Positions 6,793 through 15,767 of a stretch of DNA of 42,594 nt are shown here, one piece after another; position 1 is the first letter of the stretch, and the number at the start of each line of letters is the position of its first letter. Position numbers and translations under genes: made by a program. The notes under the pieces were generated by a model. That model did not search any database and was not told where the DNA came from. It saw only the letters and a program-made list of their open reading frames with translations. This DNA is from Candidatus Micrarchaeia archaeon (lineage in GTDB: Archaea; Micrarchaeota; Micrarchaeia; Anstonellales; JAHKLY01). The stretch covers positions 3,067 to 45,660 of the forward strand of contig JBAZFO010000005.1 in assembly GCA_041653315.1 (NCBI GenBank), written 5' to 3'.

Positions 6793-8749
6793 TAAGACCG
6801 ATAGAGATTTATATATATACTGGATGAACTGGATAAAGAGGTCTAAACTTCAACAGCCAGTCGAATCTTGGAAAAAAGCAGAGAATATGCTTCTTGTCAA
6901 CAAGGATAAGGACTCTACTGAAAAATCTCCTTACCTATCTGGCTTTAGGCTTTTATATGAGAGATTGAAAAGTTATCTTGACCAGACCGACCCTACTTTT
7001 GACGTAGTACCTACTCTTGCGTATTTTGGCGACCAACAGGTTCTAAAGGAAACTGAATGCGATAAACGTTATCTTACTTATGTTTGGGACGAACAGAAAT
7101 TACAGAGAATACAATCTCAAAAACTTGATAGTACACTGATAAGAAACTGTGGATATTCATTGCTTGGTTTTGATACTAAAAAGTGGATGCCTAAGTTAAG
7201 TTTCCTTAAATCAATAAAGACTTTTACCGACCCTGATTGCGATGGTGTAAAAGAAAATTCAAAAGCGATTGCGTACGAGGAAGATATATCTGTTGAGGAG
7301 TTTGTAAGTAAATATGAGAATGTTGATATAGATAAAGTTTTGAAAAAAGCTGGGAATATATTATCGGCAGAAGAACAGGAAAAACTCCCTGCTGATGTTG
7401 ACAAAAAAATGTTCAGAACTATTAAGATTTATCATATTTTTGCAAAAGGTGATTCCGCTATACGCAAAAATGGCGATGAAAACGAAGTGCCTACTGTAAA
7501 AGAAGTAAAATCTTTAATAGATTCAGAGCCTAAAAGATATTTACAATTTACTGAAGGCTATGACAAGCCTTTGTTTGATGGTGAATGGCCTTATGATTTA
7601 GATAATAATGAATTTCCAATATCAGAACTGATGTTTAATACTGTTTCTGGTGATTATTATTCTTATACCGATAACGACCATATGACTCGCACTGACGAAT
7701 TATGCGATAGCCTTTTGAAAGATGTTGAGGAAAACGCTTATTATTCTGGAAAGAAAAAATTTGCAGGTTCTTTGACTGCTAACGATATGACAAGAGAAAG
7801 TGTTGAATCTTTCCTTAACGACCCAAAACGAACTTATATTCCAGAAATGCTTGACGCTTCTGGTAAGCCTAAAATAGCGCAGATTGATACCGGCAAATTT
7901 GAGCCGGGTCTTATGAAAATTTACGAAATGTTTGATAATATAAGAAAAGAATCGTCTGCTCTTGGCGAATTACTTTCAAGTGCGCCACAGGAATTTAAAG
8001 ATGTTACGGCTATTGCGGTAAGGGTTCAGGACGCTAATTCTCATCAGCATACCAATAGACGATTGTCCGGCCCAATGGGATATGAGGAAAGTATAAAAGA
8101 CGATGCTATAAAGATTCTTGAAATAGCACATCAGTACGTTCCAAAGTTTTCGTTGACAAACGCTTCTCCTGAAAACATATATACGATTATTGAAAAAATT
8201 ATAAACAAACAGAAACTTAAAGGAATAGACGAAAGTGATTTGGCTTGGTTGCGGGAATTATTAGAAATACTAATAAATTTGCCAGAAAATAAAATGCTTC
8301 CATTGCCTTGGTGGAAGACTAAGAAATTGGTTTCAAATGGAATTTCGCTTATACAACTTGGTGTTGACGCTATTGTAGGACAGGAATTAGCCGAATTTTG
8401 GCGTGAAGGTCAACCTCAACTTGAATTTAAGTTAAGTACTTCTGTAAGAGTTAAGAAAGGTTCTACAAGAGATACTACTCAAGAGAGTAAATCTGCTGCA
8501 ATGAAACAATTTTATCTTGAAGTTATGCAGCCTTTGTATGAGGTAACAAACAGAATGGATTTGGCCGCTAAATACGTTAAGCAAACTGGTGAGATGGCCG
8601 GTATAGACCATATAGACGAACTTACGCCTACACAGGCAGACGCTCAAACCGCTATGGTAAAGAAACAAGAAGCTGAAATGATACAAAAAGAGGCAGCGAT
8701 AGGCCAGATACAACCTCAAGGCGGAGGACAGCAAAATGCCAATGTATGA
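6785..8749 (+). CDS. Portal protein
   Basis: The 654-aa protein starts at ATG 6785 (GGAGA upstream); a longer frame begins at 6761. It is helical, with the N-terminal tract SPYLSGFRLLYERLKSYLDQTDPTFDVVP and a long helical C-terminal half ending in a Gln-rich tail. Size and place, directly after the terminase and before scaffold and capsid, fit the portal ring through which DNA is packaged. The Thr-Asp-Pro-X-Phe segment near residue 60 recurs in podovirus-type portals. Confidence 0.8.
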   Translation: MSDKTDRDLYIYWMNWIKRSKLQQPVESWKKAENMLLVNKDKDSTEKSPYLSGFRLLYERLKSYLDQTDPTFDVVPTLAYFGDQQVLKETECDKRYLTYVWDEQKLQRIQSQKLDSTLIRNCGYSLLGFDTKKWMPKLSFLKSIKTFTDPDCDGVKENSKAIAYEEDISVEEFVSKYENVDIDKVLKKAGNILSAEEQEKLPADVDKKMFRTIKIYHIFAKGDSAIRKNGDENEVPTVKEVKSLIDSEPKRYLQFTEGYDKPLFDGEWPYDLDNNEFPISELMFNTVSGDYYSYTDNDHMTRTDELCDSLLKDVEENAYYSGKKKFAGSLTANDMTRESVESFLNDPKRTYIPEMLDASGKPKIAQIDTGKFEPGLMKIYEMFDNIRKESSALGELLSSAPQEFKDVTAIAVRVQDANSHQHTNRRLSGPMGYEESIKDDAIKILEIAHQYVPKFSLTNASPENIYTIIEKIINKQKLKGIDESDLAWLRELLEILINLPENKMLPLPWWKTKKLVSNGISLIQLGVDAIVGQELAEFWREGQPQLEFKLSTSVRVKKGSTRDTTQESKSAAMKQFYLEVMQPLYEVTNRMDLAAKYVKQTGEMAGIDHIDELTPTQADAQTAMVKKQEAEMIQKEAAIGQIQPQGGGQQNANV

Positions 8750-9020
8750 TGTTTATTGTAAAAAATGTAAAAAAAAGTTTGAAGCGTATCAATCTTTCGA
8801 GAGTTATGATGAAAAGGTTGCTATATTCTGTGAATGTGGCCAACCGGCAACGAGACTTGTTTCTATGCCTACATTGCAGACTGATACTAATTTTATTTAT
8901 ACAGGAAAATTTGACAAGAGATTAGGCTGTAAAATTGAGGGCAGAAAGCACTGGAAACAGAAATTAAAAGAAAAAGGATATTGCGAGTTGTCAACTCGTG
9001 ATATGAAGAATATGGATTAG
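8736..9020 (+). CDS. FmdB-type zinc-ribbon protein
   Basis: The 94-aa product begins MPMYDVYCKKCKKKFEAYQS, with CxxC at 8-11 and a second Cys pair in FCECGQP (32-34). This matches the FmdB-family zinc ribbon often found beside phage portal genes. It overlaps the portal by 14 nt and has GGAGG upstream. The role in the phage is unknown; a small DNA- or protein-binding factor is likely. Confidence 0.7.
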   Translation: MPMYDVYCKKCKKKFEAYQSFESYDEKVAIFCECGQPATRLVSMPTLQTDTNFIYTGKFDKRLGCKIEGRKHWKQKLKEKGYCELSTRDMKNMD

Positions 9021-9038
9021 AATAACAGGAAGGATTAA

Positions 9039-9242
9039 ATGAAAAAACGTAAAAAACGTGATTTGGGAAGTAAAATTGATAGGGGTATAAAACTTTATAA
9101 GAAGTTATATAAACTTGAAAATGAAGTTGGACTACTTCATATTGGTTATTACAATGGCACTATACAGGAAAGTTTATATCTGAAACTTATTACGAGATTA
9201 GAAAAAAGGATTGACGATATTCTAAAAATGAAAAATTATTAA
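9039..9242 (+). CDS. Small basic coiled-coil protein, 67 aa
   Basis: The product starts MKKRKKRDLGSKIDRGIKLY and is strongly basic and helical throughout. It is preceded by AGGAAGG. It follows the zinc-ribbon gene by 18 nt and is the last gene before a strong terminator. The function is not recognised. Confidence 0.6.
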   Translation: MKKRKKRDLGSKIDRGIKLYKKLYKLENEVGLLHIGYYNGTIQESLYLKLITRLEKRIDDILKMKNY

Positions 9243-9300
9243 AAATTAAATAGGGTTTTTATCTTTCGTTGCAACGATTGATAGAACGTAAGAATAATAT

Positions 9301-9343
9301 AAGACGGCAAGTTAGTGCTAACTCACTAACTCCGTCTTTTTTT
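9301..9343 (+). terminator. Strong intrinsic terminator
   Basis: AGACGG (9302-9307) pairs with CCGTCT, and inside it AGTTAGTG pairs with CACTAACT around a 6-nt loop, followed by seven T. It separates the terminase/portal genes from scaffold and capsid, allowing different transcript levels for the abundant capsid. A 12-bp palindrome TCGTTGCAACGA (9266-9277) lies just upstream. Confidence 0.85.
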
Positions 9344-9412
9344 ATTGCCCTATGAGAAATAAGAATCACTTGTTGTGGTTCTAAATATAACTTTTTAAGG
9401 GAAAATTTTATT

Positions 9413-10402
9413 ATGGAAAACAAGGGAATTATTAGTGTATCTGACGCTTTTAACGCTTCTGACGAAGAGCTGAATACAGAACTTCCAGTAGAAGAAGCGA
9501 AAAAGGCTGACGAAGCTGTAATTTCAGTGTCCGATGAAACCAAAGATGGCGAAATCGAAAAAACTGAAATTGAATCAGAGACAGTAGTAGCTGATGAAAA
9601 GAAAGATGTCAAAGTTGAAGCAGAGGCGAAAGCAACTGAAAAAACTTGGACAGAACTCGGCTTGCCGCAATATGAAGGACTTTCTAAAGCGGAAATTGCC
9701 GAAAGGGTTAGTATTACTAATAGGGAATACGGCAGAGCAACAAATACTATTGGACAGTTGCGAAAGCAGATTGGAACGGTAGTAGATACCCAAAAGCCTG
9801 CAAATAGCAAAGAGACAAAAGAAGATGTGCTTGCCGCTATTCAAAATCTTGATGAAGCTGAAACAGTTAAATTTAATGCGATGTACGAAGTAAATCCTGC
9901 CAAAGCCATATTGACTTACGGCGGGGACGCTATTAAAGAGATTGTTCGGGCGGAAATTGAGAACAGAGTACCTGCCAATTTAGATGTGCTTCTCCAGAAA
10001 AAAGCAGATGCAGAAAAGTTTGCAAACTTTATGTCAAGTCATTCAGATATAACAGATGGCGAACTTGAGTGGATGAAACAGGTTGATACAGAATATCTTG
10101 CCGGTCAGGAACGACCGTACGAAGAACTTTATGAACTTTCTCAAATGTGGAAAAATAAAGCCGAAAATGTTGAGGATGTTTATAATATGATGAAAAAATA
10201 TCCAACTATGTCCATTGCAGAAGCTAAAAAATTCACAACAAAGGCAGTACCTGCTGCAACAACTGTTAGTAAAGAAAAAGTAGCGGAAACTGTAAAGAAA
10301 TTAACAAATGCAAACCATACGAGTCAAACGTCAAAAACTGCGGAAGATATTCCAGATAATATCGGTTCTGTGCAGGAAGCGTTTGATTCCGTAACAGATT
10401 AA
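9413..10402 (+). CDS. Capsid scaffolding protein candidate
   Basis: The 329-aa protein is acidic and helical, with an extended Glu/Lys/Ala/Val-rich N-terminal half (for example TEIESETVVADEKKDVKVEA) and no catalytic motif. Such composition and the position directly before the major capsid gene are typical of podovirus scaffolds, which shape the procapsid and are later released. The start is ATG 9413 with AAGGGAAAA upstream. It is probably served by a promoter after the 9301-9343 terminator, but I see no clear consensus there. Confidence 0.7.
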   Translation: MENKGIISVSDAFNASDEELNTELPVEEAKKADEAVISVSDETKDGEIEKTEIESETVVADEKKDVKVEAEAKATEKTWTELGLPQYEGLSKAEIAERVSITNREYGRATNTIGQLRKQIGTVVDTQKPANSKETKEDVLAAIQNLDEAETVKFNAMYEVNPAKAILTYGGDAIKEIVRAEIENRVPANLDVLLQKKADAEKFANFMSSHSDITDGELEWMKQVDTEYLAGQERPYEELYELSQMWKNKAENVEDVYNMMKKYPTMSIAEAKKFTTKAVPAATTVSKEKVAETVKKLTNANHTSQTSKTAEDIPDNIGSVQEAFDSVTD

Positions 10403-10415
10403 AAGGAGTTTTATT

Positions 10416-11603
10416 ATGGGTTTAGCTTCAGCAATAGCCAGTCGTGGTATGTCTCAACGTATCAAATTGGCAGAGAAAGCTATTAAACAGGGCTTTTTCA
10501 ATGAACGTGCTTTATTGAAAATAGCGGAAAAAAAGGGTAAAATCAAATATGGTGGAAGCCATACCGAATTTGAGTGGTATATCAGAAATGTAAAAGCGGG
10601 TCAGACCGCTACGTTTGGCAATCCTGATGGTGAGTTGTCAGTTCTTACTTTTGAAGAACAGCAACCTGCTAATAGGGTACATTTGCCTTATTGTTATCTG
10701 ATGAAAACCTACGGTATCAGCGACAGGTCGATTGAGGCCAATAAGAACGCTTCTGACAATAAGATTTATGATATTATTGCAGAAAATCTTACATTGGCGC
10801 AGATATTTATGTATGACGCTCTCGGCCCAGCGTTGTATAACGGCACAAGTTCTGACACAGAACAGCCGGTAGGTCTTTTAGGTGCTTGTGGTAGTCCGAT
10901 TCATACCTCTGCTCACGCAGTAGTGGCGGCTCTTGCAAGTTATGCCGGTAGAACTCTTACGACCAATGGATTCACTGGCTCGGCAATTTCTTCTTCAACT
11001 ACTGGTCTTGGTATTCAGAGAACAGCAACTCTCGCTGCGGCTGGTACGTCTTGGGATGATAACCAATGGGCGCCGGTTGTAGGTTCGGTAGAAGATATTC
11101 TTACTACTGGCGGTTCTGCTTTAACTGCTTGGTCAACTGGTGGTATTCAGGCACTATCCATAATGGCAGACCTTATGAGTTTGACCAGAACCGTAAGTGG
11201 TACTGGCACACAGATTAAACCTGATACAGCTTTAATGGCACAAGGCCCGTTCTCGGCATTGAAGAATCTTGCGATTCTTGGCCAGTACAATGTTCGTGGT
11301 ATCAATCTTGGTCGTGAAGATTTGGTATTTGCAAACTTCCCGAACTTTGTTGTTGATACTTTGACTTGTATCAAAGATACCGATGTTCCTGCTTCTGCTG
11401 ATGGTACTGAAAGGGTTATTGTTCTCGATAGTAATGAGTTCTACGTTGAAACAACTCATACTAAGTCGGAAGGTCTTATCAAGACTGACTTTGACCCGAA
11501 CATTGCGATTATCAACGGTGCTGTTGGAACATTGAAAGCTAATTTGGCGTATCGTGTAAGTTCGCCTACCGCAGTTGGCTGTATCGTTGGTTGTGGCGAC
11601 TAA
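10416..11603 (+). CDS. Major capsid protein (HK97-like fold inferred)
   Basis: The 395-aa protein has a helical N-terminus (IKLAEKAIKQGFFNERALL), then WYIRNVKAGQTATFGNP, and a beta-rich C-terminal part. The N-terminal LAEKAIKQGFFN segment is followed by an E-loop-like beta stretch. A strong Shine-Dalgarno (AAAAGGAG) and its place after the scaffold support major capsid protein. The fold is an inference; I see no sequence signature that proves HK97. Confidence 0.75.
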   Translation: MGLASAIASRGMSQRIKLAEKAIKQGFFNERALLKIAEKKGKIKYGGSHTEFEWYIRNVKAGQTATFGNPDGELSVLTFEEQQPANRVHLPYCYLMKTYGISDRSIEANKNASDNKIYDIIAENLTLAQIFMYDALGPALYNGTSSDTEQPVGLLGACGSPIHTSAHAVVAALASYAGRTLTTNGFTGSAISSSTTGLGIQRTATLAAAGTSWDDNQWAPVVGSVEDILTTGGSALTAWSTGGIQALSIMADLMSLTRTVSGTGTQIKPDTALMAQGPFSALKNLAILGQYNVRGINLGREDLVFANFPNFVVDTLTCIKDTDVPASADGTERVIVLDSNEFYVETTHTKSEGLIKTDFDPNIAIINGAVGTLKANLAYRVSSPTAVGCIVGCGD

Positions 11604-11612
11604 GTTATTAAC

Positions 11613-11631
11613 GGCTGATGAATTATCGGCC
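11613..11631 (+). other. Hairpin after the capsid gene
   Basis: GGCTGAT (11613-11619) pairs with ATCGGCC (11625-11631) over a 5-nt loop with one G-T pair. There is no U tract. It lies between the capsid stop and the next Shine-Dalgarno, so mRNA stabilisation or processing is more likely than termination. Confidence 0.5.
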
Positions 11632-11650
11632 TAATTTAAAGGAGTTTATT

Positions 11651-12346
11651 ATGTATTTCAAAAATTTAGGCGTTCAAGTTCAATGTCCGGGCTTTGTCAA
11701 TCCGGTGGACTTGAACGATGTCTTTATGGATGGCGATGATTTCCAGAAATGTCCTGTAACGGCAGAAGATTATACGTTGACTCAAGCAACGCAAGGTACA
11801 ATGGCCTTGTCGGCTGGTGCTGATAATGGCGTTTTGCTGCTCGACTGCAACTCGTCAACTACCACGCAGGGCGCGAATATGCAGAGAATAGCCGCGCAGT
11901 TCACGCCAAAAGCCGATAGAGATATTTGGTTTGAGGCAAGAGTTAAGGTTGCTGATACAGGTGCACTTGCTACTGCCGGTGAAATTTTCGTAGGTCTTTC
12001 AGAAATTGATACTACGATTATTGCCACAAGTGTGGTTTCTCCGTCAAACTTTATTGGTTTTTCGTCTGTTACCGATGATGGCGTATTGCTCTCGAATAGC
12101 GAAAAGGCTGACGCTGGAACTACAAGTACGGGTGCTACGATAGCAGAAGATACTTGGATTACTCTTGGCTTCCACGTTACCGGAGTTAGCACTATTGACT
12201 TTTTTGTTAATGGTGTCAATGTCGCTACTCATACTACGGCTAACATTCCAATAGTTGCCCTTGCACCTTCGTTTGTTATGCAGAGTTCAGGTACAACTGA
12301 CCCGATAATGCACATTGATTATTGGACGTGTATTCAGACTCGCTAA
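11651..12346 (+). CDS. Lectin-like (LamG/concanavalin-type) virion protein, copy 1
   Basis: The start is ATG 11651 after AAAGGAG. The 231-aa product has a beta-sandwich-like pattern with WFEARVKV, a GFSSVTDDGVLL segment, TWITLGFHVTG and DFFVNGV, the last two typical of concanavalin A-like/laminin G domains that bind sugars. It is clearly paralogous to the next gene (same ends, IDYWTCIQTR and IDYWVCQQTR). It probably decorates the capsid or forms head fibres, since it follows the capsid gene. Confidence 0.65.
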   Translation: MYFKNLGVQVQCPGFVNPVDLNDVFMDGDDFQKCPVTAEDYTLTQATQGTMALSAGADNGVLLLDCNSSTTTQGANMQRIAAQFTPKADRDIWFEARVKVADTGALATAGEIFVGLSEIDTTIIATSVVSPSNFIGFSSVTDDGVLLSNSEKADAGTTSTGATIAEDTWITLGFHVTGVSTIDFFVNGVNVATHTTANIPIVALAPSFVMQSSGTTDPIMHIDYWTCIQTR

Positions 12347-12355
12347 AAATTGTTA

Positions 12356-12382
12356 TGGGGCGGGGAAACTCGCCCCAATTTT
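12356..12382 (+). terminator. GC-rich hairpin, weak terminator
   Basis: GGGGCG (12357-12362) pairs with CGCCCC (12371-12376) around 8 nt, extended by one T-A pair, then AATTTT. It lies between the two paralogous lectin-like genes. It is a probable partial terminator or RNA-stability element. Confidence 0.6.
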
Positions 12383-12394
12383 AAGGAGTTTATT

Positions 12395-13072
12395 ATGTTT
12401 GAGCATATAGGTTATCTTGGAATGATTGATGGCATAATAAATGCGCGCATTCCAACTGATATGTATATTGATTATGATGATTTTAATTCGCAACCACCTT
12501 CTTTAACGTTGACGCAAGCAGTAACTGGCTCTTGGTCTCTTGATGATGATGCCGAAAATGGGGTATTGCTTCTTGATTCAGGTTCAACAACAGAGGCGCA
12601 GGGTATAAATGCGCAAAAATCGCTTGCCACATTTCTTCCAAAGGCTGAACGTAATTTATGGTTTGAAACAAGGGTTAAGGTTAGCGGTATTGATAATCTT
12701 AACGCCGAACTGTTTATCGGTCTTGCCGAAATAGATGGGACTGTCATTGCGGCAAGTGCTGTTTCCACTGCAAACCATATTGGCTTTTCAAGCGTAACTG
12801 ACAATGGAGTTTTACTTGCAAATGCAGAAAAAGCAAGTACAGGTGCTACCGCAACAGGTGTTACAATTAAAAATGACACTTGGGTTACACTCGGTTTTAA
12901 GGTTTCTGGATTAAACTATATAACGTTTTTCGTAAATGGTGTGCAGGTTAGTTCTCTTCCAACCGCAAACATACCGATAGTGGTTCTTTCTCCAACTTTC
13001 GTATGTCAATCGGGTGGAACTGACCAACCTGTGCTTCACATTGATTATTGGGTATGTCAACAGACAAGATAA
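12395..13072 (+). CDS. Lectin-like (LamG/concanavalin-type) virion protein, copy 2
   Basis: The start is ATG 12395, preceded by the same AAGGAGTTTATT context as copy 1. The 225-aa product is a diverged paralogue, sharing LFIGLAEIDGT, GFSSVTDNGVLLANAEKA, DTWVTLGFKVSG and FFVNGVQV with it. The tandem duplication suggests two decoration proteins or a hetero-oligomer with different glycan preferences. The binding function is inferred from fold-like motifs only. Confidence 0.65.
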   Translation: MFEHIGYLGMIDGIINARIPTDMYIDYDDFNSQPPSLTLTQAVTGSWSLDDDAENGVLLLDSGSTTEAQGINAQKSLATFLPKAERNLWFETRVKVSGIDNLNAELFIGLAEIDGTVIAASAVSTANHIGFSSVTDNGVLLANAEKASTGATATGVTIKNDTWVTLGFKVSGLNYITFFVNGVQVSSLPTANIPIVVLSPTFVCQSGGTDQPVLHIDYWVCQQTR

Positions 13073-13083
13073 GGAAAATTACA

Positions 13084-13977
13084 ATGAAAAAAATAATAAT
13101 TATGATGGTTTTGTTTTTTACTACTTCTATTTTCGGTGCGGTGTCTTATACACCTTATGACCCTTCTGCACTTCACAATACAGATTTTGATGTATCAATG
13201 GACGCAAATATAATTCTCTTCGATGGTGCTACTGTCGATGGAAATGAGGTAAGGTTTAAATCTGACGACCCTACCGTTGATTCAAATATAATCCTGCCTG
13301 CGCCATCTGCGGCTGGAAGCTATTATGTTGCGTTATCAACTCTTGCAAGTAATAAACCTGATATTGCAAATGGTGTATGGTTAGCTTCTAATAGTATTGT
13401 TGCCGAGGGTTCAACTGCTGACGCTTGCGAAATTACAATATCATTTGCTAATCCAACGACAGGTGGTTGTACTGTTACAGTGCCAGCGGCTACTGGAACT
13501 GTATTACTAACAGGTAGAACTGCACAGCAATTTACACAGAGCATAGCAGGTGCAAAATTAGGTTCTGCTGGTGCAGGTTGGGAATTAGACGCTGCTGATG
13601 ATTTGCTTCTTGCAACATTACCAGCTTCACAGACATCAGAGATTATAATTGTACCTATAACAGTACCTCTAAAAGTAGGTAGTATAATCACAGGATTTTC
13701 TATTAACGGTCAAATTGAAAGTGCTGGCGGTGCTGTAACTGTTGACGCTTCTATAAACAAAATGACTGCCGCTGCCGGAGATTTTACGACTGCTTCTATC
13801 GGCGCAATAACACAAGTTGCGAAAACTGCCGATTATAAAATAGTTGACGCTAATTCTGCGATTACTGCTGAAACAGTTGCCGCCGATGAAACGTTTTTTG
13901 TTAAAATAACTGGTACTACCGCTGCGACAACTGACGTTGCTATTGGTGGAATTACGATTACAGTAACAGAACCATAG
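13084..13977 (+). CDS. Signal-peptide-bearing virion protein
   Basis: The start is ATG 13084 (AAGGAAAA upstream). The 297-aa product begins MKKIIIMMVLFFTTSIFG and looks like a Sec signal peptide with a cleavage region near residue 18-20. The rest is beta-rich, Ala/Thr-rich and lacks recognised motifs. A secretion signal inside a structural cluster is unusual. It may be an exported or envelope-associated protein, or the N-terminal hydrophobic segment may act in membrane contact. Its end is 9 nt from the next gene. Confidence 0.6.
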   Translation: MKKIIIMMVLFFTTSIFGAVSYTPYDPSALHNTDFDVSMDANIILFDGATVDGNEVRFKSDDPTVDSNIILPAPSAAGSYYVALSTLASNKPDIANGVWLASNSIVAEGSTADACEITISFANPTTGGCTVTVPAATGTVLLTGRTAQQFTQSIAGAKLGSAGAGWELDAADDLLLATLPASQTSEIIIVPITVPLKVGSIITGFSINGQIESAGGAVTVDASINKMTAAAGDFTTASIGAITQVAKTADYKIVDANSAITAETVAADETFFVKITGTTAATTDVAIGGITITVTEP

Positions 13978-13986
13978 GAAATAACA

Positions 13987-15105
13987 ATGCCTAATGTAGA
14001 ACATTTTCATCAGGACGCAAGTTCAGCGACTTTAGTTGCTAATGTATTTAAGCCTGACTATACTGAACGTGAGTTTTCCTGTGCGTTATCAGACGTAGGC
14101 CATTTAGGACTTTATACTTATGACTGCGTAACGATGGTTGCAGGTGATTTAGTTCAAATATACGATTCGAGTATAAGCAAATATATCGGTGCTTATGTTT
14201 ATAATCCACAGGTAAATTTATCTGCCGCTGCGATTGCTGACGCTGTTTGGGACGAAGCTGTTTCAGGGCATACAACTTCCACTACTTTTGGCGGTAAAAA
14301 TCAGGTTGTAGTACCAAGCGATTTAGGAACAAACATTACAAGTTTATTAGAAATAACTGGTGGTAATGAAACAAAACTTATCTTATTGCAAATATCTGTT
14401 GATAATGTTCCTACCCAAGCCGGACTAATAGCAAGAACGTTACCGTCCGCTGACTATGTTGTTGTAACCGACACTATTGCAGGGGTTACGTTGGTTGGGA
14501 CTTGCACTACAAATACAGACCTTGCTGCGGTCAAGACTGAAACAGATAAAATCGCAAGTTTAGTTACGGCTGTAATTACAAATGCCTCTGGAACTGATAT
14601 AGCCGCTGATATAATTGCGATAAAAGCAGAAACATCAGACATTGTAGCTGATACCGCTGAAATTCAGGGCAAATTACCTACCAATAAAATTATGGGAAGT
14701 TCTGATGTTGACAACCACGATACTGACATAGATTCGATACTTGCAGATACGAACGAATTACAGACTGATGATTTGCCAACAAAGGTTGATGCTATAAAAG
14801 CTATAACTGACCAGTTGACTTTTACTGCTGGGACAGTTGACGCAAATATATCTACAAGCGGATTAGGCACTGGGACTATTCAAGTGGATTATTATGTTTT
14901 CACAAATGAATCCGCAGAAACTGGCGCAATAGCAAATGTTAATGTTTATGTTACTTCTGATGAGGCAGGGACTGCGGTTGTTGCTTCCGGTATGACTGAT
15001 TCAACTGGTAAGGTTACTTTTTATCTTGACGCTGGAACGTATTATATGTGGCGAAGTAAGGCTGGATATTCATTTACGAATCCAGATTTGGAGGTTGTCG
15101 CTTGA
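13987..15105 (+). CDS. Virion protein with C-terminal Ig-like (carboxypeptidase-regulatory type) domain
   Basis: The 372-aa protein has a beta-rich N-terminus, an IADAVWDEAVSGHTT motif near residue 83 that recurs in phage fibre or baseplate proteins, and a helical middle with repeated ADTAEIQ/ILADTNELQ stretches. The C-terminal YVFTNESAETGAIANVNVYV...GKVTFYLDAGTYYM part resembles an Ig-like adhesion domain. It is probably a fibre or decoration protein. An antisense HNH endonuclease gene follows directly. Confidence 0.6.
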   Translation: MPNVEHFHQDASSATLVANVFKPDYTEREFSCALSDVGHLGLYTYDCVTMVAGDLVQIYDSSISKYIGAYVYNPQVNLSAAAIADAVWDEAVSGHTTSTTFGGKNQVVVPSDLGTNITSLLEITGGNETKLILLQISVDNVPTQAGLIARTLPSADYVVVTDTIAGVTLVGTCTTNTDLAAVKTETDKIASLVTAVITNASGTDIAADIIAIKAETSDIVADTAEIQGKLPTNKIMGSSDVDNHDTDIDSILADTNELQTDDLPTKVDAIKAITDQLTFTAGTVDANISTSGLGTGTIQVDYYVFTNESAETGAIANVNVYVTSDEAGTAVVASGMTDSTGKVTFYLDAGTYYMWRSKAGYSFTNPDLEVVA

Positions 15106-15112
15106 CAATGTC

Positions 15113-15673
15113 TTAATTATGTTTTGTAGTATTATTTTTAATAGTATGTTTTTGACCTTTACGAATTTTACCAGTATTATGAAAAGTTGTATGTTGAGAA
15201 CGTGTCATAAGTTGAAGGTTTTCTATTCTATTGTCAAGGCGGTTTTTGTTTATATGATGTACTATTTCATCAAATTTAAGTGGTCTCCCAATATGTTGCT
15301 CCATAATATATTGATGTTCAAGAACTTCTTTTCCGTTAATACATATTGTCTTAACGCCTTGATGAATCCAACCAAAAGATGGAACGTTTTTGGTTCTCTG
15401 CCATTTGCCAGTTTTTTTAATACCGAATTTTTTAAGAAAATAGGAAACTGGAGTATAATTAAGCTTAGACACTATTTGTTGTCGAGTAAGATTGTCAACT
15501 ATATAAAGTTGATACAACAATTCTTTTGGAGTTTTGTTGTATTTATTGGCAATTTCTGTAAGTTTAGACTCAAATTTAACAACTGTTCCCTTATGTGCGC
15601 AAGATTTACATCTAATAGAACCGTTCCATATAAGTTTGTTGCAGTCGATACAATGTTTAGATTTACTACCCAT
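15113..15673 (-). CDS. HNH homing endonuclease (zinc ribbon + HNH)
   Basis: The 186-aa protein has an N-terminal zinc ribbon (C8, C11, C22, C25), a helix-turn-helix-like middle (KTPKELLYQLY...LTRQQIVSKL) and an HNH nuclease domain with LEHQYIMEQHIGRP (E119/H120), VHHINKN (H139/H140) and LDNRIENLQ (N148). This arrangement is typical of free-standing phage HNH homing endonucleases, which cut intron- or element-free relatives and spread by repair. It is antisense inside the rightward virion block, 7 nt from the preceding gene's stop, and has its own promoter. Confidence 0.85.
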   Translation of the reverse strand: MGSKSKHCIDCNKLIWNGSIRCKSCAHKGTVVKFESKLTEIANKYNKTPKELLYQLYIVDNLTRQQIVSKLNYTPVSYFLKKFGIKKTGKWQRTKNVPSFGWIHQGVKTICINGKEVLEHQYIMEQHIGRPLKFDEIVHHINKNRLDNRIENLQLMTRSQHTTFHNTGKIRKGQKHTIKNNTTKHN

Positions 15674-15710
15674 AATAATATCCTTAAAAAAAGTTTAATA
15701 TCTATGTTGT

Positions 15711-15739
15711 ATAATATCACAGGATTTATAAAGATACAA
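15711..15739 (-). promoter_or_regulatory. Promoter of the antisense HNH gene
   Basis: On the minus strand, TTGTAT (15739-15734), a 17-bp spacer and TATTAT (15716-15711), with an extended TG upstream of the -10. GTTGTAT (15706-15712) and ATACAAC (15734-15740) form an inverted repeat spanning the promoter, a possible operator. It lies about 40 bp before the HNH ATG. Confidence 0.5.
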
Positions 15740-15767
15740 CAAGAAAATTAAAATTTAAAGGTAATAT

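Noticed and set aside
15026..15751. Plus-strand 241-codon frame opposite the HNH gene
   Set aside because: It is Phe/Tyr/Lys-rich with no motif and overlaps the preceding gene, while the minus strand encodes a clear HNH endonuclease.
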